42,225 nucleotides of DNA. It comes from Lingula anatina (lineage: Eukaryota; Brachiopoda; Lingulata; Lingulida; Lingulidae). The DNA lies in the NCBI RefSeq assembly GCF_001039355.2, contig NW_019775577.1, positions 7,225 through 49,449 on the forward strand. Direction: 5' to 3'. The notes under the pieces were generated by a model. It was given only the letters and a program-made list of their open reading frames with translations, ran no database searches and was not told where the DNA came from. A program made the translations under genes and the position numbers. Numbering within the stretch: the stretch's first letter is position 1; every line of letters begins with the position of its first letter. Below are positions 12,253 through 25,000 of this stretch, in pieces.

Positions 12253-12859
12253 CCCTTATGGTTTAACCAGGAATAGGCCGGAGTTAAGTAAAGTGAATAG
12301 TGTCTCAGGTATATCTACACGAGAAAATTACTGCAATTTGGTGTAATAGCCATTGGTAATCGAGTCATACCTGTGTTAAGATTTTAAAAACCGAACGTGG
12401 TATAAGGGATGACGCAATACGTGTTTATTTTCAGATTAATGATTGTTCTCATACCTGTTCAATGTAGGTCTATATTGAATAAAACACATTTATTTCAGCT
12501 GTTTACCCTTGTCGGTAATTTAACACTGCCTGTATCACACAAAAGAAGCAGTCCATATCAACCATACAAAACTGAGGATCCCATTCGGGGGGAGGGGTTG
12601 ATGATCACAGTTAACTAGAAATAGGATGGCCAATTCACAAATCGTATAAATGAATAAAGCTATGTATATAAGTAAGGCGAAAAAAAAAACAGTATTCAAG
12701 AGTAAGAGGTACGGGGTGCCTCACGGATCACGTGGTGACTAAATAATATGAACGTTTGTCAGGAGAAAAAGCAGCTTTCACTGCTAACGAAAATACCCAG
12801 TGGGACCTTCAGAAATGAAATAAAAATAGAAATGATATGAATATGCAACGAGTACACGG

Positions 12860-12902
<43 letters not shown>
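12860..12902. repeat. (TC)n(AC)n microsatellite upstream of G1
   Basis: Matched by a longer TC run and interrupted CA run at about 41470..41534 upstream of G2. Open frames rich in Val-Cys on the minus strand come from it. Confidence 0.85.
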
Positions 12903-12904
<2 letters not shown>

Positions 12905-13207
12905 ATATAGAACAGGGCAAAAGCACTTACATCTGCGGCAGTATCAATAAAGGACAAACCAACATAATGTTCTAAATTTGGCTGCTGCATTTATTGTAAT
13001 GTCTCTCTAAAAAGAAATGTGAATAGTACATGACACTGAATTTTAATTGAAGAATCTACACGTTTTATTGTCAATTTATTCCAAGTTTGTCTTTAATCTA
13101 TTTAGACGGAGAGAAATATAGGCAAATTTAGTATAAGGAAGACAAAGCATTACTCGCGTTAAACGTATATATAATATTACTCTGTTGTAATGTACTCAAA
13201 ACATACA

Positions 13208-13529
13208 TAGATAAGTTTCTCACATAAACTGTCCCAAAATGATCATGAATGAAACCCAGTATTAAGAGAGCCACCAAACTGACCGTGTAAACTATTTTTT
13301 CAGCATCTCTTCCTGCTCAGTGCACTTTTGAACGAGGCTGTCTGCGGTCGTTTCTTGTGAAGCGTACACGCATGGCCCGCGATGTTAATGCATTGGCTCT
13401 AGAACCAAAATGACATCGGGAATACATGTAATACAATCTTTCCTCTACGAAAATATACACATATACTGGCCATTCAATAACATAGAAGAGAAGACTGAAA
13501 CCCATAAATTTTCTGCAACACGGAACCTC
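13208..13529 (-). pseudogene. Degenerate SLC43 exon 1 relic
   Basis: The minus strand encodes a diverged exon 1: a Cys-Arg-Lys start, then EWPVYVYIFVEERLYY, then SRCHFGSRANA, which align with GWPAYVYIFIEEKFYFSRCHFDPKVNA in the intact genes. After that, frameshifts destroy the extracellular loop; a weak TM2 (GFIHDHFGTVYV) can be read in another frame. The donor has decayed from GTAAGT to GTATGT. It lies about 1 kb upstream of G1 exon 1, so it is a remnant of a further tandem copy. Confidence 0.72.
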
Positions 13530-13791
13530 AGTTTTGTTACATCCGTATTTGACATGCAGTTATGACATACATCATACTTTGAACGTTTCTAAAAACACGT
13601 ACGTGCCCTTCTTTCTATGTGGAATTTTTTATTATGGGCTCGCTATTTTTATAGGTGCTCTCAGACCCAGGATCGATTCCCGTCGCTCTGTCTTAACGCG
13701 ACTGACTTAAGTGACCTCCTTGCTCATCTTCATGGTCACCTGATAAGGTGGCATAATTATACGTGTGGTACCGTGGGAAACCGATCAAATG

Positions 13792-13832
<41 letters not shown>

Positions 13833-15552
13833 TGTGAGAAAGAGAGAGAGAGTGAGAGAAAGAGAGAGAGGGGCTAGCTCTGAAATTATTCATACATATT
13901 GCATCAGAAAAAAGCTAACAGTAACAATATGTCACACACTTATTTACGACCAAACATTGATTTTCGTTCAATTAGCATTTGATCTGACTCCTTACATATA
14001 GTCGGAGGCGTAGCGCGTTGGGATTAAATGCGTTATCAAATACGTTGTAGTTAAATGCCACCTTCTGCGATGGGACCTTATCTTCGATAAAGCAAACAGA
14101 TGACACGCTCCTACAGATAACCCATCCGTTACGCCACACAGTACACTGCAGAAAGGTCACTGGAAGACAGATTGTGGTTAAGGTAAGACTCAGAACCTCT
14201 CTTCTACAGAAAAGTAAAAAAAGAACATCAATTTTGTATCACAATCATGGTTTGGTCATTTGGTATCCCTTTTAACTGTTGACGTGTCATGGCAACACCA
14301 TGTAGGCGCCCAATGATAGAGATCTTGCAAAGCTATTAGGTTGCTGCTTACTTGAACGAGGAATTTTAATCTTACATAAATTATGTTTTGTAAGGAAACT
14401 CTATCAGAATTGGTCAACTGATTATTTTAGAATTTCTTTGCATGTGAGACATATTTTTTCAGTCGCTGAAGCAGACAACATTCTAATACGAATGACGAAA
14501 GCAAACATGCTTATAATTGCAAACACATTTGTTACAAATATTATGAACTTATACACTCAAAGTTTAACAAAATAGTGTTAAAATACATAGGTCGTGTACA
14601 TTATTTATAAGTCGGTTGTCGTATGTCAGCAAGGATGTAGGAACTGGATTGTACCTTTTAAAACAAGGATTTAGCTATTTTTCAAAAATCTGTTTGTCGC
14701 TCTATTCTCCCTGTGTCAACGATGACAGGAAAATCACTTGGTTTGGGGCCAAACGTTACGCAAACAGTCTAGAAAGATATAAATCGATGTTGATAAAGTC
14801 GCTCTTGTCAGTTGGATGGTATATTGACGTTTAGGAGCCATCTATGAGTAAATATGGTTACTGATTAATATGTACATACGTGCAAATCGTTAACTCAGTT
14901 GAAATTTAGTTCGGTGTGCGTGAGAGATTGCACATAGGTAGTTTTCCCTTGGTGAACAAAATACAAAAGAGGATGATTTGTTGAAAAGAGAGAAGATTAG
15001 GTACTGGTAGCTGTTCATTCACCAATTTTTCTAACTGTCACATGTAGATTATAATTTAGTTGTGAGAGTTAAAACAATAATGTTTAGATATACATACATT
15101 TCTGGACATGCTTTGTTTTAATACATTGATAGAGATACTAGTAAGAGATTTAAAAGGATACTTTTAAATGGTTGCAATCATATCAAAAATGAAAAAAAAA
15201 TACTGTTCATTTTGAAAAGGAAGACATTCTTAATTTAAAGTAAAATATAAAGTTATAAATTGTCTTTTGGCTTACACTTCGATCAGATATATCTCAACTG
15301 CTTACTTATGTTGTGTTTCCGGTGTGTTTAGAATTCTGGTCTGATCACGAGGAAATGAAAAATCTAACCAAGCTCATGCAAGCAGATCAGATTCCTGATC
15401 TAGTCTAGACCGGTTCAGAACAGGATTGGATTCTTATCTTTCCTGTTACATAGACGTTCATCTACGCAACCCTGCTCATTCTAATTGTGACAGCCAATAC
15501 CCATCAGTGTGTGACGTCGAAAGTTTCATATGTGACTTTTCTTTTCTTACAG
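13530..15552. other. Intergenic region with TG/GA microsatellite
   Basis: A (TG)n-(GA)n tract spans about 13793..13870. A GGATCGATTCCCGTC string near 13671 resembles a tRNA B box, but no paired A box or cloverleaf was found. The end of the region should contain the 5'UTR exon and promoter of the plus-strand gene at 15553; I cannot place them. Confidence 0.45.
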
Positions 15553-15784
15553 ATGCAGACCATTCTTCTGGTGCTGTTGGTTGGTGTTGGCCTTGCCCTT
15601 GGTGCCAAGACCACCCAGGCGCCTAGGGTTATCACTGACCAGAGCCAGCAAAATGAAATAGACGACCTGAAGAGAATCGTAAGCACTTTGGGAAGGCAGC
15701 TTATGATGCAGCAGTTATTTGTAGAAGAGAGAGTGAGGTCCGACGGGGCGTCGGGACTTAAGCAAATACGGCTACAAGAAATTG
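15553..15784 (+). CDS. First coding exon of a secreted coiled-coil protein (partial)
   Basis: The exon starts at an ATG placed two bases after a pyrimidine-rich acceptor (ttttcttacag), implying a 5'UTR exon upstream, and ends at a G|GTGAGT donor after 77 codons plus one base (phase 1). The first 17-18 residues form a clear signal peptide (QTILLVLLVGVGLALGA). A short Thr/Pro stretch follows, then an amphipathic heptad-like segment (QQNEIDDLKRIVSTLGRQL) and a QQLFVEERVRSDG motif. I recall similar openings in uncharacterised secreted molluscan proteins, sometimes labelled collagen- or C1q-like, but the diagnostic domain would be in later exons. None is seen before the N at 16115. It is the only convincing plus-strand gene start in the window. 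Confidence 0.6.
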
Positions 15785-17565
15785 GTGAGTTAAAACGTCT
15801 ACCGGTACACTGTTAATTAAGTCTCTCTCTCCAAGTGCAATCACCGATCAGGTGTTTCACTTACGTTGATATTTTGCCAAAAGTTTCTGAATCTTGCCAT
15901 TAACTAGAGGCGTATTGCGGGAATTTCAGAATTGTCATTGATCGCATTTCATTGTCAGTTCCTAGGCATTGCCCATGATGTTCTTCTTACCACAAACGTA
16001 CAACGTTCTCTTAGACCCTTCTTTTACATAGAGAGGTATACCTAAGCGATATTGTCTGTATCGGTGCACTTTCAGAGAAATTAAATGTGTTTTTACGTAA
16101 GAGAGCCACCTTACNCATTTTGATTACGGAGCCAATGCCTTGTAGGAAAAGATAAACTATAGCGATAACGTTTATTATGTAACTATCTATAAAGTCAGTT
16201 CTTGGTGTAGTTTGTTGACTACTAGTCACTTAGCAGCTTGGATTGAATACAGTAATAATTGTACAATTGTGGTAATAGTACTTAAAAAAATTAACTGGGT
16301 TCATATGTTGTCCAGTTAACTTTGTTGGAAGATTATTATTATTATTATTTTTTTTTTTTTTGAAGGCTCGCTTACTGAGTAATTACTGGAATGAACTGCA
16401 AAGATTGTAAAAGTTAACTAAGTATCAGGATACTGTCATGTGAAACTTTAAATGTCATTGCCACTTATTTGGTCAATAATAAATTTTATAAGGAACTTCA
16501 TGCAGTCTTATTTTTAACTATACCATGTGTTAAAATACTGGGAAAAGTGTATTGATCATACTTCTCTGTCAGTCGCAGTGTAAATTTAGAAATTCTGTGC
16601 AGCTTTAGAAAGACATTTCCGTGACTTGACAATGATTAATCAACATAGACATTTTTGGACATGTAATATATTTTTTAGAAAATTAAAATAAAATGATACA
16701 TTGTTGACATACATTTTTCAAATTAAATATACATTTGAATTGCAGACTATTAACTACATGCAATATATATATATATATGTTAAAATTGCAGGATTTCCTG
16801 GGCAGTTTCACCTTTGCTGATATAAAAAAGGTGCTAAAGGACAAATTGTAAACTAGTGTTTACAGGTCTTTCAAAAATTTGATACCGTATAAAAGAATAC
16901 TTCCCTATTAAAAAATGAAAAGAATATACATCAACTGAAATGTCTGCTTTAATTTCACAATAAAATATAGTATGATGTACAGTTACATAAAGAAAAGATA
17001 AAGTAAAAAAAAAAAAAGATCACAGTATACATTATTGTAGGTAGGATAACATTGAAAGAATCCAAGGAAACAGAAGTAAACTTCTATTATTTCTGAGAAG
17101 AATCTTTTGCAAATGTATTATTTTTTTCAATAAGAAAAATGACTATGGTCATTTAATAAAAGGTCGCTAGATGAAAATTAAATTTCAATCTGCTATAGAA
17201 AATTGTTAAAAACAGAAATGCATTAATCTTAAAATAGTGAAGTAATCATGCATGTAGCTGTTGTAAATTAACTTGAATGTTGGATTCCTTCATGTATCCT
17301 CTGAAAAATAAAATATACATATATAAACAATGAGGTGCCTTCAATTGTAAATAAACATGCAGTAACTGTTGCAATTTAACTTGCATTGGCTTTTTCTGAA
17401 AAAAAAAAAGATAATGATGATAATGATAATGATGTATTTAAAAAAGTTAATTCTATATATTCAAAAATATTTTTGCACAACCTAACTTAAATTATGTAAA
17501 TAAACGTGCAGTAACTGTTGTAAACTTGTATGATAATTGTAGATATAAGACTATGAAGAAAACAT

Positions 17566-17598
<33 letters not shown>
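17566..17598. repeat. (GATA)n microsatellite, length-variable between copies
   Basis: About eight GATA units here against about six at 39449..39474 in the paralogous segment. Confidence 0.85.
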
Positions 17599-17679
17599 GG
17601 GGCAACTCTTACATTCTAACTGACTAAATGTCAGTTCAAGGTCAGTTCAATGCCTGCAGCTCACTAGTCGATAAAAAAA

Positions 17680-18018
17680 TGACACTGGCCCAACATCAGG
17701 TTAAAGTTTAAAAAAATGACATTGGCCCAGCGTTGGTCCTACATCGGATCAACGTCAAAAAAATGATGTTGGCCCGACGTTGGTCCTTCATCGGATCAAC
17801 AACAAAAAAAAATGATGTTGGCCCTACGTTGGCCCACCGTTGGCCCTACATCGGATCAACGTAACAAAAATGACGTTGGGCCGACGTTGGCCCAACGATG
17901 GCAGGCCAACTTCAACAGTGCAAGCGTTGGCCCAACGTTGGCCCGATGGCGGCATGCCAATGCCGACCAAGTGCCAACGATACCGACGTTGGCCCAACGT
18001 CATCTTGCTATCTGGGAT
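17680..18018. repeat. Right subterminal array and terminus of the same element (G3 copy)
   Basis: Nearly identical to 39560..39898, including the closing motif TCTTGCTATCTGGGAT at 18003..18018. It lies in intron 2 of G3 at the same place as in G2, so the insertion predates the duplication of these two copies, or the two are alleles. Confidence 0.75.
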
Positions 18019-18190
18019 ATTAACGCGATCATTTATTTCCTAAGACTGAGCTCTTTCACAATCAAGGATATAATTTCGAATGTTTATGTTCTTTGTCATA
18101 ATATTTGTAAGCATATGTGTTACCTCAACCTGTGATCAATTAAGAATATGTACATTGGATATCAGGAGCAATTTTTTATATTGTTCCTAC

Positions 18191-19006
18191 CTCTCTCAGC
18201 TAACGCCATCAGGAAAAAACCACCAGAACACAGGAATCTTAAATAAAATACAAGAATTATAACCAAACTATTGTATTGATCTCCAAATTACAATACATCG
18301 TAAGAAATTAGCATTCTATTTGGCCATCACACCTGTCAACTTCTTTCGAAGGCATAACATCGATGTACCCGTAAAACGATTTACAGCTGAAGCGGTCATA
18401 GTTTGGCTGATTTTATCAATTCTCTCTTTTTTGTACTCATAGATGGAGGTTACTACGAAACACAGTGGAGTGGTAATAATTCTGATTTTAGCTGTGGTTG
18501 AAATAGCTATTACATTACGTTCGTACATTTGTAGTACAACGTGGAGAGAGTGTGAAGACAACGGATAAAATCTTCACGCTATAACACCACAGTCACCTTA
18601 AACATATGACAGCTGTATAGTAATGTACTTACATGGATAGGATCCTCACACAAACTGTCCCACAGTGATCATAGATGTACCCTAGCACAGGAAGAGACAC
18701 TAAGCAGATCAAAGCAACAGTATAAACAAGATTGAGCATCTCTTCCTGCTCAGTACACTTTTGAACCTGATCTGCATCCTGATCTTCTGTGCAATTCCCC
18801 AGAACACTACAGGCATGTTCTACCGTGTTAATACTAGCATTGACTTTGGGATCAAAGTGACAACGGGAGAAGTAAAATTTTTCCTCAATGAATATATACA
18901 CGTATGCTGGCCATCCGAATAACGTACATGAGTAAATGGCAGCTTCTAAGATTCCAAGGGCGACGCAGAATAATTTCCAACACGTTGTTCGTGTCTTGTC
19001 ATCCAT
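18191..19006 (-). CDS. SLC43A3-like gene G3, exons 1-2 only (partial)
   Basis: Exon 1 (18633..19006, 374 nt) and exon 2 (18191..18237, 47 nt) have intact GT-AG junctions and the same phases as G1 and G2. Exon 1 begins MDDKTRTTCWK and shares the C-terminal half of its sequence with G2 (DADQVQKC, ALICLVSLP). Exons 3-8 are not present between here and the contig break at 16115. What follows is intron sequence carrying the right end of the same transposon found in G2 intron 2. The gene may be truly truncated, may continue in unassembled sequence, or may be an alternative haplotype of the G2 5' end placed in line by the assembler. Confidence 0.72.
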
Positions 19007-19663
19007 CCCTTATAGTTTAATCAGGAATAGGCCGGAGTTAAGTAAAGTGAATAGTGACTCCGGTATACCTACACAAGAAAATTACTGCAATTTGGTATAA
19101 TAGCCATTGGTAATCGAGTCATACCTGTGTTAAGATTTTGAAAACCGAATGTGCTATAAGGGATGACGTAAAACATGTTTATTTTCAGTTTAATGATTGT
19201 TCTCAAACCTGAAGGTGTAGGTTTATAGTGAATAACATGATGATAACGACGTTAGCTGCATACAGTCAACCAGTCACCAGTGAAACAGTGGATTTATTCC
19301 AGCTGTTTACCCTTGTCAATAATTTAACACTGCCTGTATCACACAAAAGAAGCAGTCAATATCAACCATACAAAACTGAGGATCCCATTCGGGGAAGGGG
19401 GGTGGGGGTTGATGATCACAGTTCACTATAAAAAGGATGATCAATACACATATCGTGTAAATAAATAAATCTATGGATATACGTAGGGCGAAGATTAAAA
19501 AGTCATATTCAAGAGTCAGAGGTATAGGGTGCCTCAATGATCAATCTAAATAACATGAACGTTTGTCAGAGAAAAAAAGTGGCTTTCACGGCTAACGAAA
19601 ATACCCAATGGGACCTTCAAAAATGAAATAAAAAGATAAACGATATGAATCTACAACGCATAT

Positions 19664-19709
<46 letters not shown>

Positions 19710-20045
19710 CATACACATACACACATAAATAAAACAGAGATGTATTTATGCTTATAAATTGTAATAGGGCGTTTAAATGGTTTAATCTAAACACTGTCTG
19801 TGCATTATCCCAGCATTATCCCAAATGCTCCTTTATTTCAGTGATGTAATTGGGTTATCGAATGTTACTGCATGCACACATTTACTGGGTGGGAGCCATA
19901 CTACATGTAATACTATATAATTCCACATTTTATGTGGATCAGGTAAATTAGTGTTGATCTGAACTGTTGCTAAGGTGTTATATTTTACTCTTAGCTTTAA
20001 ACCAAGAAGTTGTGTCATCTTGTTTACAGCCTGTCACCTGACCTG

Positions 20046-20087
<42 letters not shown>

Positions 20088-20588
20088 TATTTATTTTTTT
20101 GCATTTGTTACATACTTGTGTGAGGTGGCTAAATTATTTCAACTGTTCTTAAAATTGAAGCAAATGAAATTCACTAAATCAATGATTTGTACTGAAATGA
20201 AGTGTAGTGCATTTTTCTGTAAGTGGCAGTTTTTGATAGCAAATTCAACTTGGTTTTCACAGAAACAAAATTATGTATTGCATGAAAATGGAGGTATGAT
20301 CACATGGAATTTTGTTATCAGTGTTTGTTTCACATAAAATGTATCTGATTTTTAAATATTGCTATAAAGAATATATTTACTGAGGTATTGCTTAAATTTT
20401 GCATGTTACCCATACATCTCTCTCCACTGAATGGTTTAGATTCAGTACCCTCCCCCCCATATCACCACACATATAGAAATAAATTGGTGCTTTTTGTGGA
20501 TATAAATTGTTTAAGTATAATTTCTCCAACAGGAAAAACTATTTGTGAGGTTTTTTACCTTATAAAAAGTATGGTTGCTAAGGAAAAT

Positions 20589-20635
<47 letters not shown>

Positions 20636-21009
20636 AGGTGGATTTTTAATGGCCGTTCTCTCAAAATGGCTACCACTAATATCTTCGACTATAAACCTTA
20701 ATAACTTAAACAATTTTAAAGGTACAAATATTTTACATCATTTTATAGAGGACATCTTGTAGTTTTTAAAGATGTATACATTTCAATATCTCAAAAAATC
20801 AACTTATCCCTGATTTTGTCATGATGGGTCACACATAAAGACATGTGTGTATGTGAGGGTAATCATCTTGAACTCATCGACGCCTCATACATACGGACCT
20901 GACGTTTTTTATTTCACGTATTTTGAAACACAAACTTAAATTCAAACTGTGGAATACTTAGGCTCAATATAATCGTGTAGCTATAAGCATATTTATCTCC
21001 TGCTGCATT
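19007..21009. other. 5' flank of G3 with microsatellites and a poly-A tract
   Basis: Up to about 19640 it resembles the flanks of G1 and G2. A (TC)n run lies at about 19670..19706, a (TAT)n run at about 20048..20088, and 42 A residues at 20593..20634. The poly-A could mark a retroposed sequence ending there, but no recognisable source or target duplication is seen. From about 20830 it is paralogous to about 1700..1847. Confidence 0.5.
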
Positions 21010-21182
21010 ACGTTTAATAGAACGTTGAGAAAAGCACTGACGTCTGCGGCACCGGAAATCAAACAGATGAGCGTTGGTTGTGTCTTGGGAACTAGGGTAA
21101 CCACCTGGGGGTCAGTTTTGTTAACCGTATCCATCCCAGTTGGTGCAACAGAGCTCCTGGGAACAGCAGCCCTCTATAGTTC
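21010..21182 (-). pseudogene. Degenerate SLC43 exon 3 relic
   Basis: Plus-strand sequence from about 21010 to 21182 aligns with the reverse strand of exon 3 (8248..8417 and 26599..26768): matching stretches include the cactgacgtct, gcaccggaaatca and cctgggaacagcag segments. Insertions and substitutions break the frame between them. It stands alone between the G2 stop and G3 exon 1, so it is the last trace of a decayed intermediate copy. The matching position in the G1-G0 interval is occupied by the foldback element. Confidence 0.68.
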
Positions 21183-21700
21183 CTGTTAAGGTTGAACGTT
21201 TTCAATGTGTCTTCAGACTTCACTCAATGTTTCTGCAATGCTCTGATAATTTCATTTCGGATTTCTGGGCTTTGTGTGCAGTTATTCTTTCTGCAAATTT
21301 ACTGAAGCCCCCTTTTCCTATTGCACCAAGTACTTGAACAAAATGAAACTTTTTGACAACGTTTCCGGTGAACATACGTTACGTAGTATTAGTCATGACG
21401 CAAAGCCCCTTGAGTTACAGTTTAAATATATATATATATAAAAATCCTTACGTCATGCATCATTTTAAATTAAAATTAAAATTACCATTCTCCTCTCTTA
21501 TTTTATAGATCAAGGCCGGACGAAAGCACTCTTCTGAGCCTGGGAAGACGATTAGAATATTCCAAGTTTACGCAGATGAGCATCTAATTTTTTTATGTCG
21601 GAAGGTAGTCAAAAATGGAGGATAGATCAATAGAGATAATTTGGAAGACTCAAAAAATATGCGTGAATGTGCCCCTGTATATGTATATACACACACACAC

Positions 21701-21931
21701 TGGACAATAGAAGTGTCACCCTATACTGAACCAATACTTTGGGGGAAGATAAATGACTGTTCCTGGTATAACTTTATTTAAATCAACATTCACAAAAAGA
21801 CCAACAATATAATTCCATGGTACAGCGGTTTAACACTCATTAGTCACATTATTAGTAGACCAGGCATTATAACTACTCAAGATCTACCTACTTTGATCAC
21901 CTGATTCAGGGGATGACACTTCTATTGTCCA
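21701..21931. mobile_element. 231-bp TIR element
   Basis: A perfect 18-bp inverted terminal repeat, TGGACAATAGAAGTGTCA, lies at 21701..21718 and 21914..21931. The paralogous 3' flank of G1 (about 5110..5160) lacks the segment. No clear target duplication is seen, because the left flank is a CA repeat. No coding capacity. Confidence 0.72.
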
Positions 21932-22012
21932 TTGTGTGCACATGTATTTCTCGACTTAAGAGAGGTTACATTAACCAAGCAAATATTTGAACGTCTTGGT
22001 AAAACTGTATTC

Positions 22013-25000
22013 TCATGGGGCAGGAGTATATCTAACACACCACTCGTCTTGTCTGGAGGAGCTGAAGCCATATTGACTCGTGTCCTGGCTGGGAATCTGA
22101 AGCGTGTAGCTATTATTCCTCGTGGAGCTACACCGACGCCAAAGAAGGTAAAAAGGCAAACAGCTGGCTGTGAGACATATTCCCAGGAACAAAAGTCCCA
22201 ACTGTGAAAATTAAATAAAAGACATATATTTATTTACCACGCCGAGTTTTCACCATTATCACACTATAAATCAAAGTATTGGAACTATTGTTGTTTCTTA
22301 CAATAAGATTTTTACAGTAGTCGGTTGTCAACACCAAGTTTTGAAAAGTAATTTAAACCCACTATTTGTTTTGCAGTTGTTCGTGATTTGCATCGTGTCG
22401 CCATGTGGAGATTTGATTACTTAATTTAACACTATATTACCTGATATATAACAATGTCGGTTCCCATACTTACCCAGAATGGGTCACTTTCCAGGCTGTA
22501 CTTATACCAGGCGAATATTGGATACTCAACAAAGGTGAACAAAAATCCGATACCAATTTGTATTCCATAGGTCTTCCCAAAATGTTCTTTTGGAAACCTA
22601 TAATTTGAATGTTTTAATGGCATTATACCGTGTAAATATTGCTTTTTTTAAACCAAAGAAGCTTACTGGAAAGGTGGAAATACATGCTCGTAGACGGAGT
22701 CACCAAATCTATACTTACGCGGAAGCTATATAGGTCATATTTGTGGCGTAACTCCCGGTTTTCAACATAGAATGAAACAAAATGGCCACAAACTGCAACT
22801 CGATAATGGGGATGATGCACGCAATGGAGGCGATGAATCCTGCCAAAACTGTGAGGAAAAATGGAACCACGAAGCATCGCTCTTTTTCTGAAATATGCAT
22901 GTATAATGGTATCAGTACATGAATAATATACGTGTTTCTCCAATACCATGTCTATACTGTATTAGTATATCGCATGTTTTAATAATGTGAAGATAATCGG
23001 TATATATATTACTCATAAATGGTCTTGAGTAAGCTCCAATTGTCAGGGAATACAGATGCACTTTCTCTCTATACGAAGAGTGTCATTTCCGTTGCTGTCA
23101 ACAAAAATCATGAAATATCCAGTGTCATTTCTCCCATTATGTTGTGTAGGCGGGTCGATTCAGTTTGATCATAATGCATAGAGACTATAAGATGAGAGAA
23201 CAAAAGTTGCCACTGTTGTCTCAGAGGGTTTATGATATAGCATGGCATTTCAACTTTGATGCAGATAATCTCTTTCAAAGTTAAATGATTTACGATTTTA
23301 CTCTGACGTCCATCTAAATTCCGTTGTTGGCTTTATTGAAATTAATATATTGAAGTAATCGTTAGACAGCGACGGCTCACAAAACCATGGCAACACCATA
23401 TGGAAAATAGCCACAGAAGCTACTATTTTTAAATTGTTACGATACACGATGAACATCCGCTGCAGCTATAACCTGAAATCGTGTATATGATCTTAAAAAA
23501 AGGAAACAAGCCACATCTCGACTAGGTAATATCACATTCATGTTATTTACCGTATGTGGTTGCCCTGGAAACAAGTTTATCCAACATCAAACCAGTCAGC
23601 AAGGCCCAGAACAGAGAACCCACTTGGAACCAGGAATACACGTCTGTATACGTACTTACTGAAATGCAATTAGAACTAGTATGGATAGATTCACGTTGTC
23701 TTTTGTGTAAAGATGGCGAAAATTAAAGGACACAAGAAAGATAGAAAGAGATGCATGCGTTGCACGTTAAACATGTTTATGCAGCAAACAGGTTACAGTG
23801 ATAATATACGTGTAAACCAATTACCTTTATCTTTGACATTATTTCCATAGTAATTGATTATTGCGTAAAAACTGCCTTGATATGTGACAATGAGGGTATT
23901 TTGGCACAAAAACCACAGCATCAACACCCAAAATGCTGGGAGTTTGAGGATCAGTAGCGTGTCATGTAGAAAGCAGTTGTTAGCACTTTCGCCATTTTCC
24001 TTGCTTAGAGAGTTTTCTATTTCGCACGATATCTGCTCAATTACGTCGACTTGCATTTCTGTATGATTGATATTATTCTTATTTTGACAACTGGTGGCTT
24101 TATTAAAATCATGATGGCCAATAATTTCATCAGCTTCTTNCTATATTACCTGATATATAACAATGTCGGTTCCCATACTTACCCAGAATGGGTCACTTTC
24201 CAGGCTGTACTTATACCAGGCGAATATTGGATACTCAACAAAGGTGAACAAAAATCCGATACCAATTTGTATTCCATAGGTCTTCCCAAAATGTTCTTTT
24301 GGAAACCTATAATTTGAATGTTTTAATGGCATTATACCGTGTAAATATTGCTTTTTTTAAACCAAAGAAGCTTACTGGAAAGGTGGAAATACATGCTCGT
24401 AGACGGAGTCACCAAATCTATACTTACGCGGAAGCTATATAGGTCATATTTGTGGCGTAACTCCCGGTTTTCAACATAGAATGAAACAAAATGGCCACAA
24501 ACTGCAACTCGATAATGGGGATGATGCACGCAATGGAGGCGATGAATCCTGCCAAAACTGTGAGGAAAAATGGAACCACGAAGCATCGCTCTTTTTCTGA
24601 AATATGCATGTATAATGGTATCAGTACATGAATAATATACGTGTTTCTCCAATACCATGTCTATACTGTATTAGTATATCGCATGTTTTAATAATGTGAA
24701 GATAATCGGTATATATATTACTCATAAATGGTCTTGAGTAAGCTCCAATTGTCAGGGAATACAGATGCACTTTCTCTCTATACGAAGAGTGTCATTTCCG
24801 TTGCTGTCAACAAAAATCATGAAATATCCAGTGTCATTTCTCCCATTATGTTGTGTAGGCGGGTCGATTCAGTTTGATCATAATGCATAGAGACTATAAG
24901 ATGAGAGAACAAAAGTTGCCACTGTTGTCTCAGAGGGTTTATGATATAGCATGGCATTTCAACTTTGATGCAGATAATCTCTTTCAAAGTTAAATGATTT

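Larger units (their letters stand above)
16117..18632. repeat. Large near-identical segment shared with 38030..40492
   Basis: From the N at 16115 to G3 exon 1 the sequence runs parallel to 38030..40492. Differences are few: a shorter GATA run, changed homopolymer lengths, a 20-base deletion in the second copy near 40270 between two GCTGA direct repeats, and scattered substitutions. It covers intron 2, exon 2 and intron 1 of the transporter genes and the right part of the transposon. Confidence 0.88.

Noticed and set aside
12784-12990. Val-Cys repeat frames, also at 13617..13877 and 41370..41621
   Set aside because: Translations of (CA)n/(TG)n tracts.
13660-14060. tRNA-like boxes (GGATCGATTCCCGTC near 13671; TAGCGCGTTGG near 14011)
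   Set aside because: The boxes are in the wrong order and too far apart, and no cloverleaf can be folded; at most fragments of a tRNA-derived SINE.
17812-18135. Frames across the GC-rich palindromic array, also 27483..27934 and 39657..40015
   Set aside because: Stop-poor repeat sequence; open in several frames at once and with no recognisable domain.
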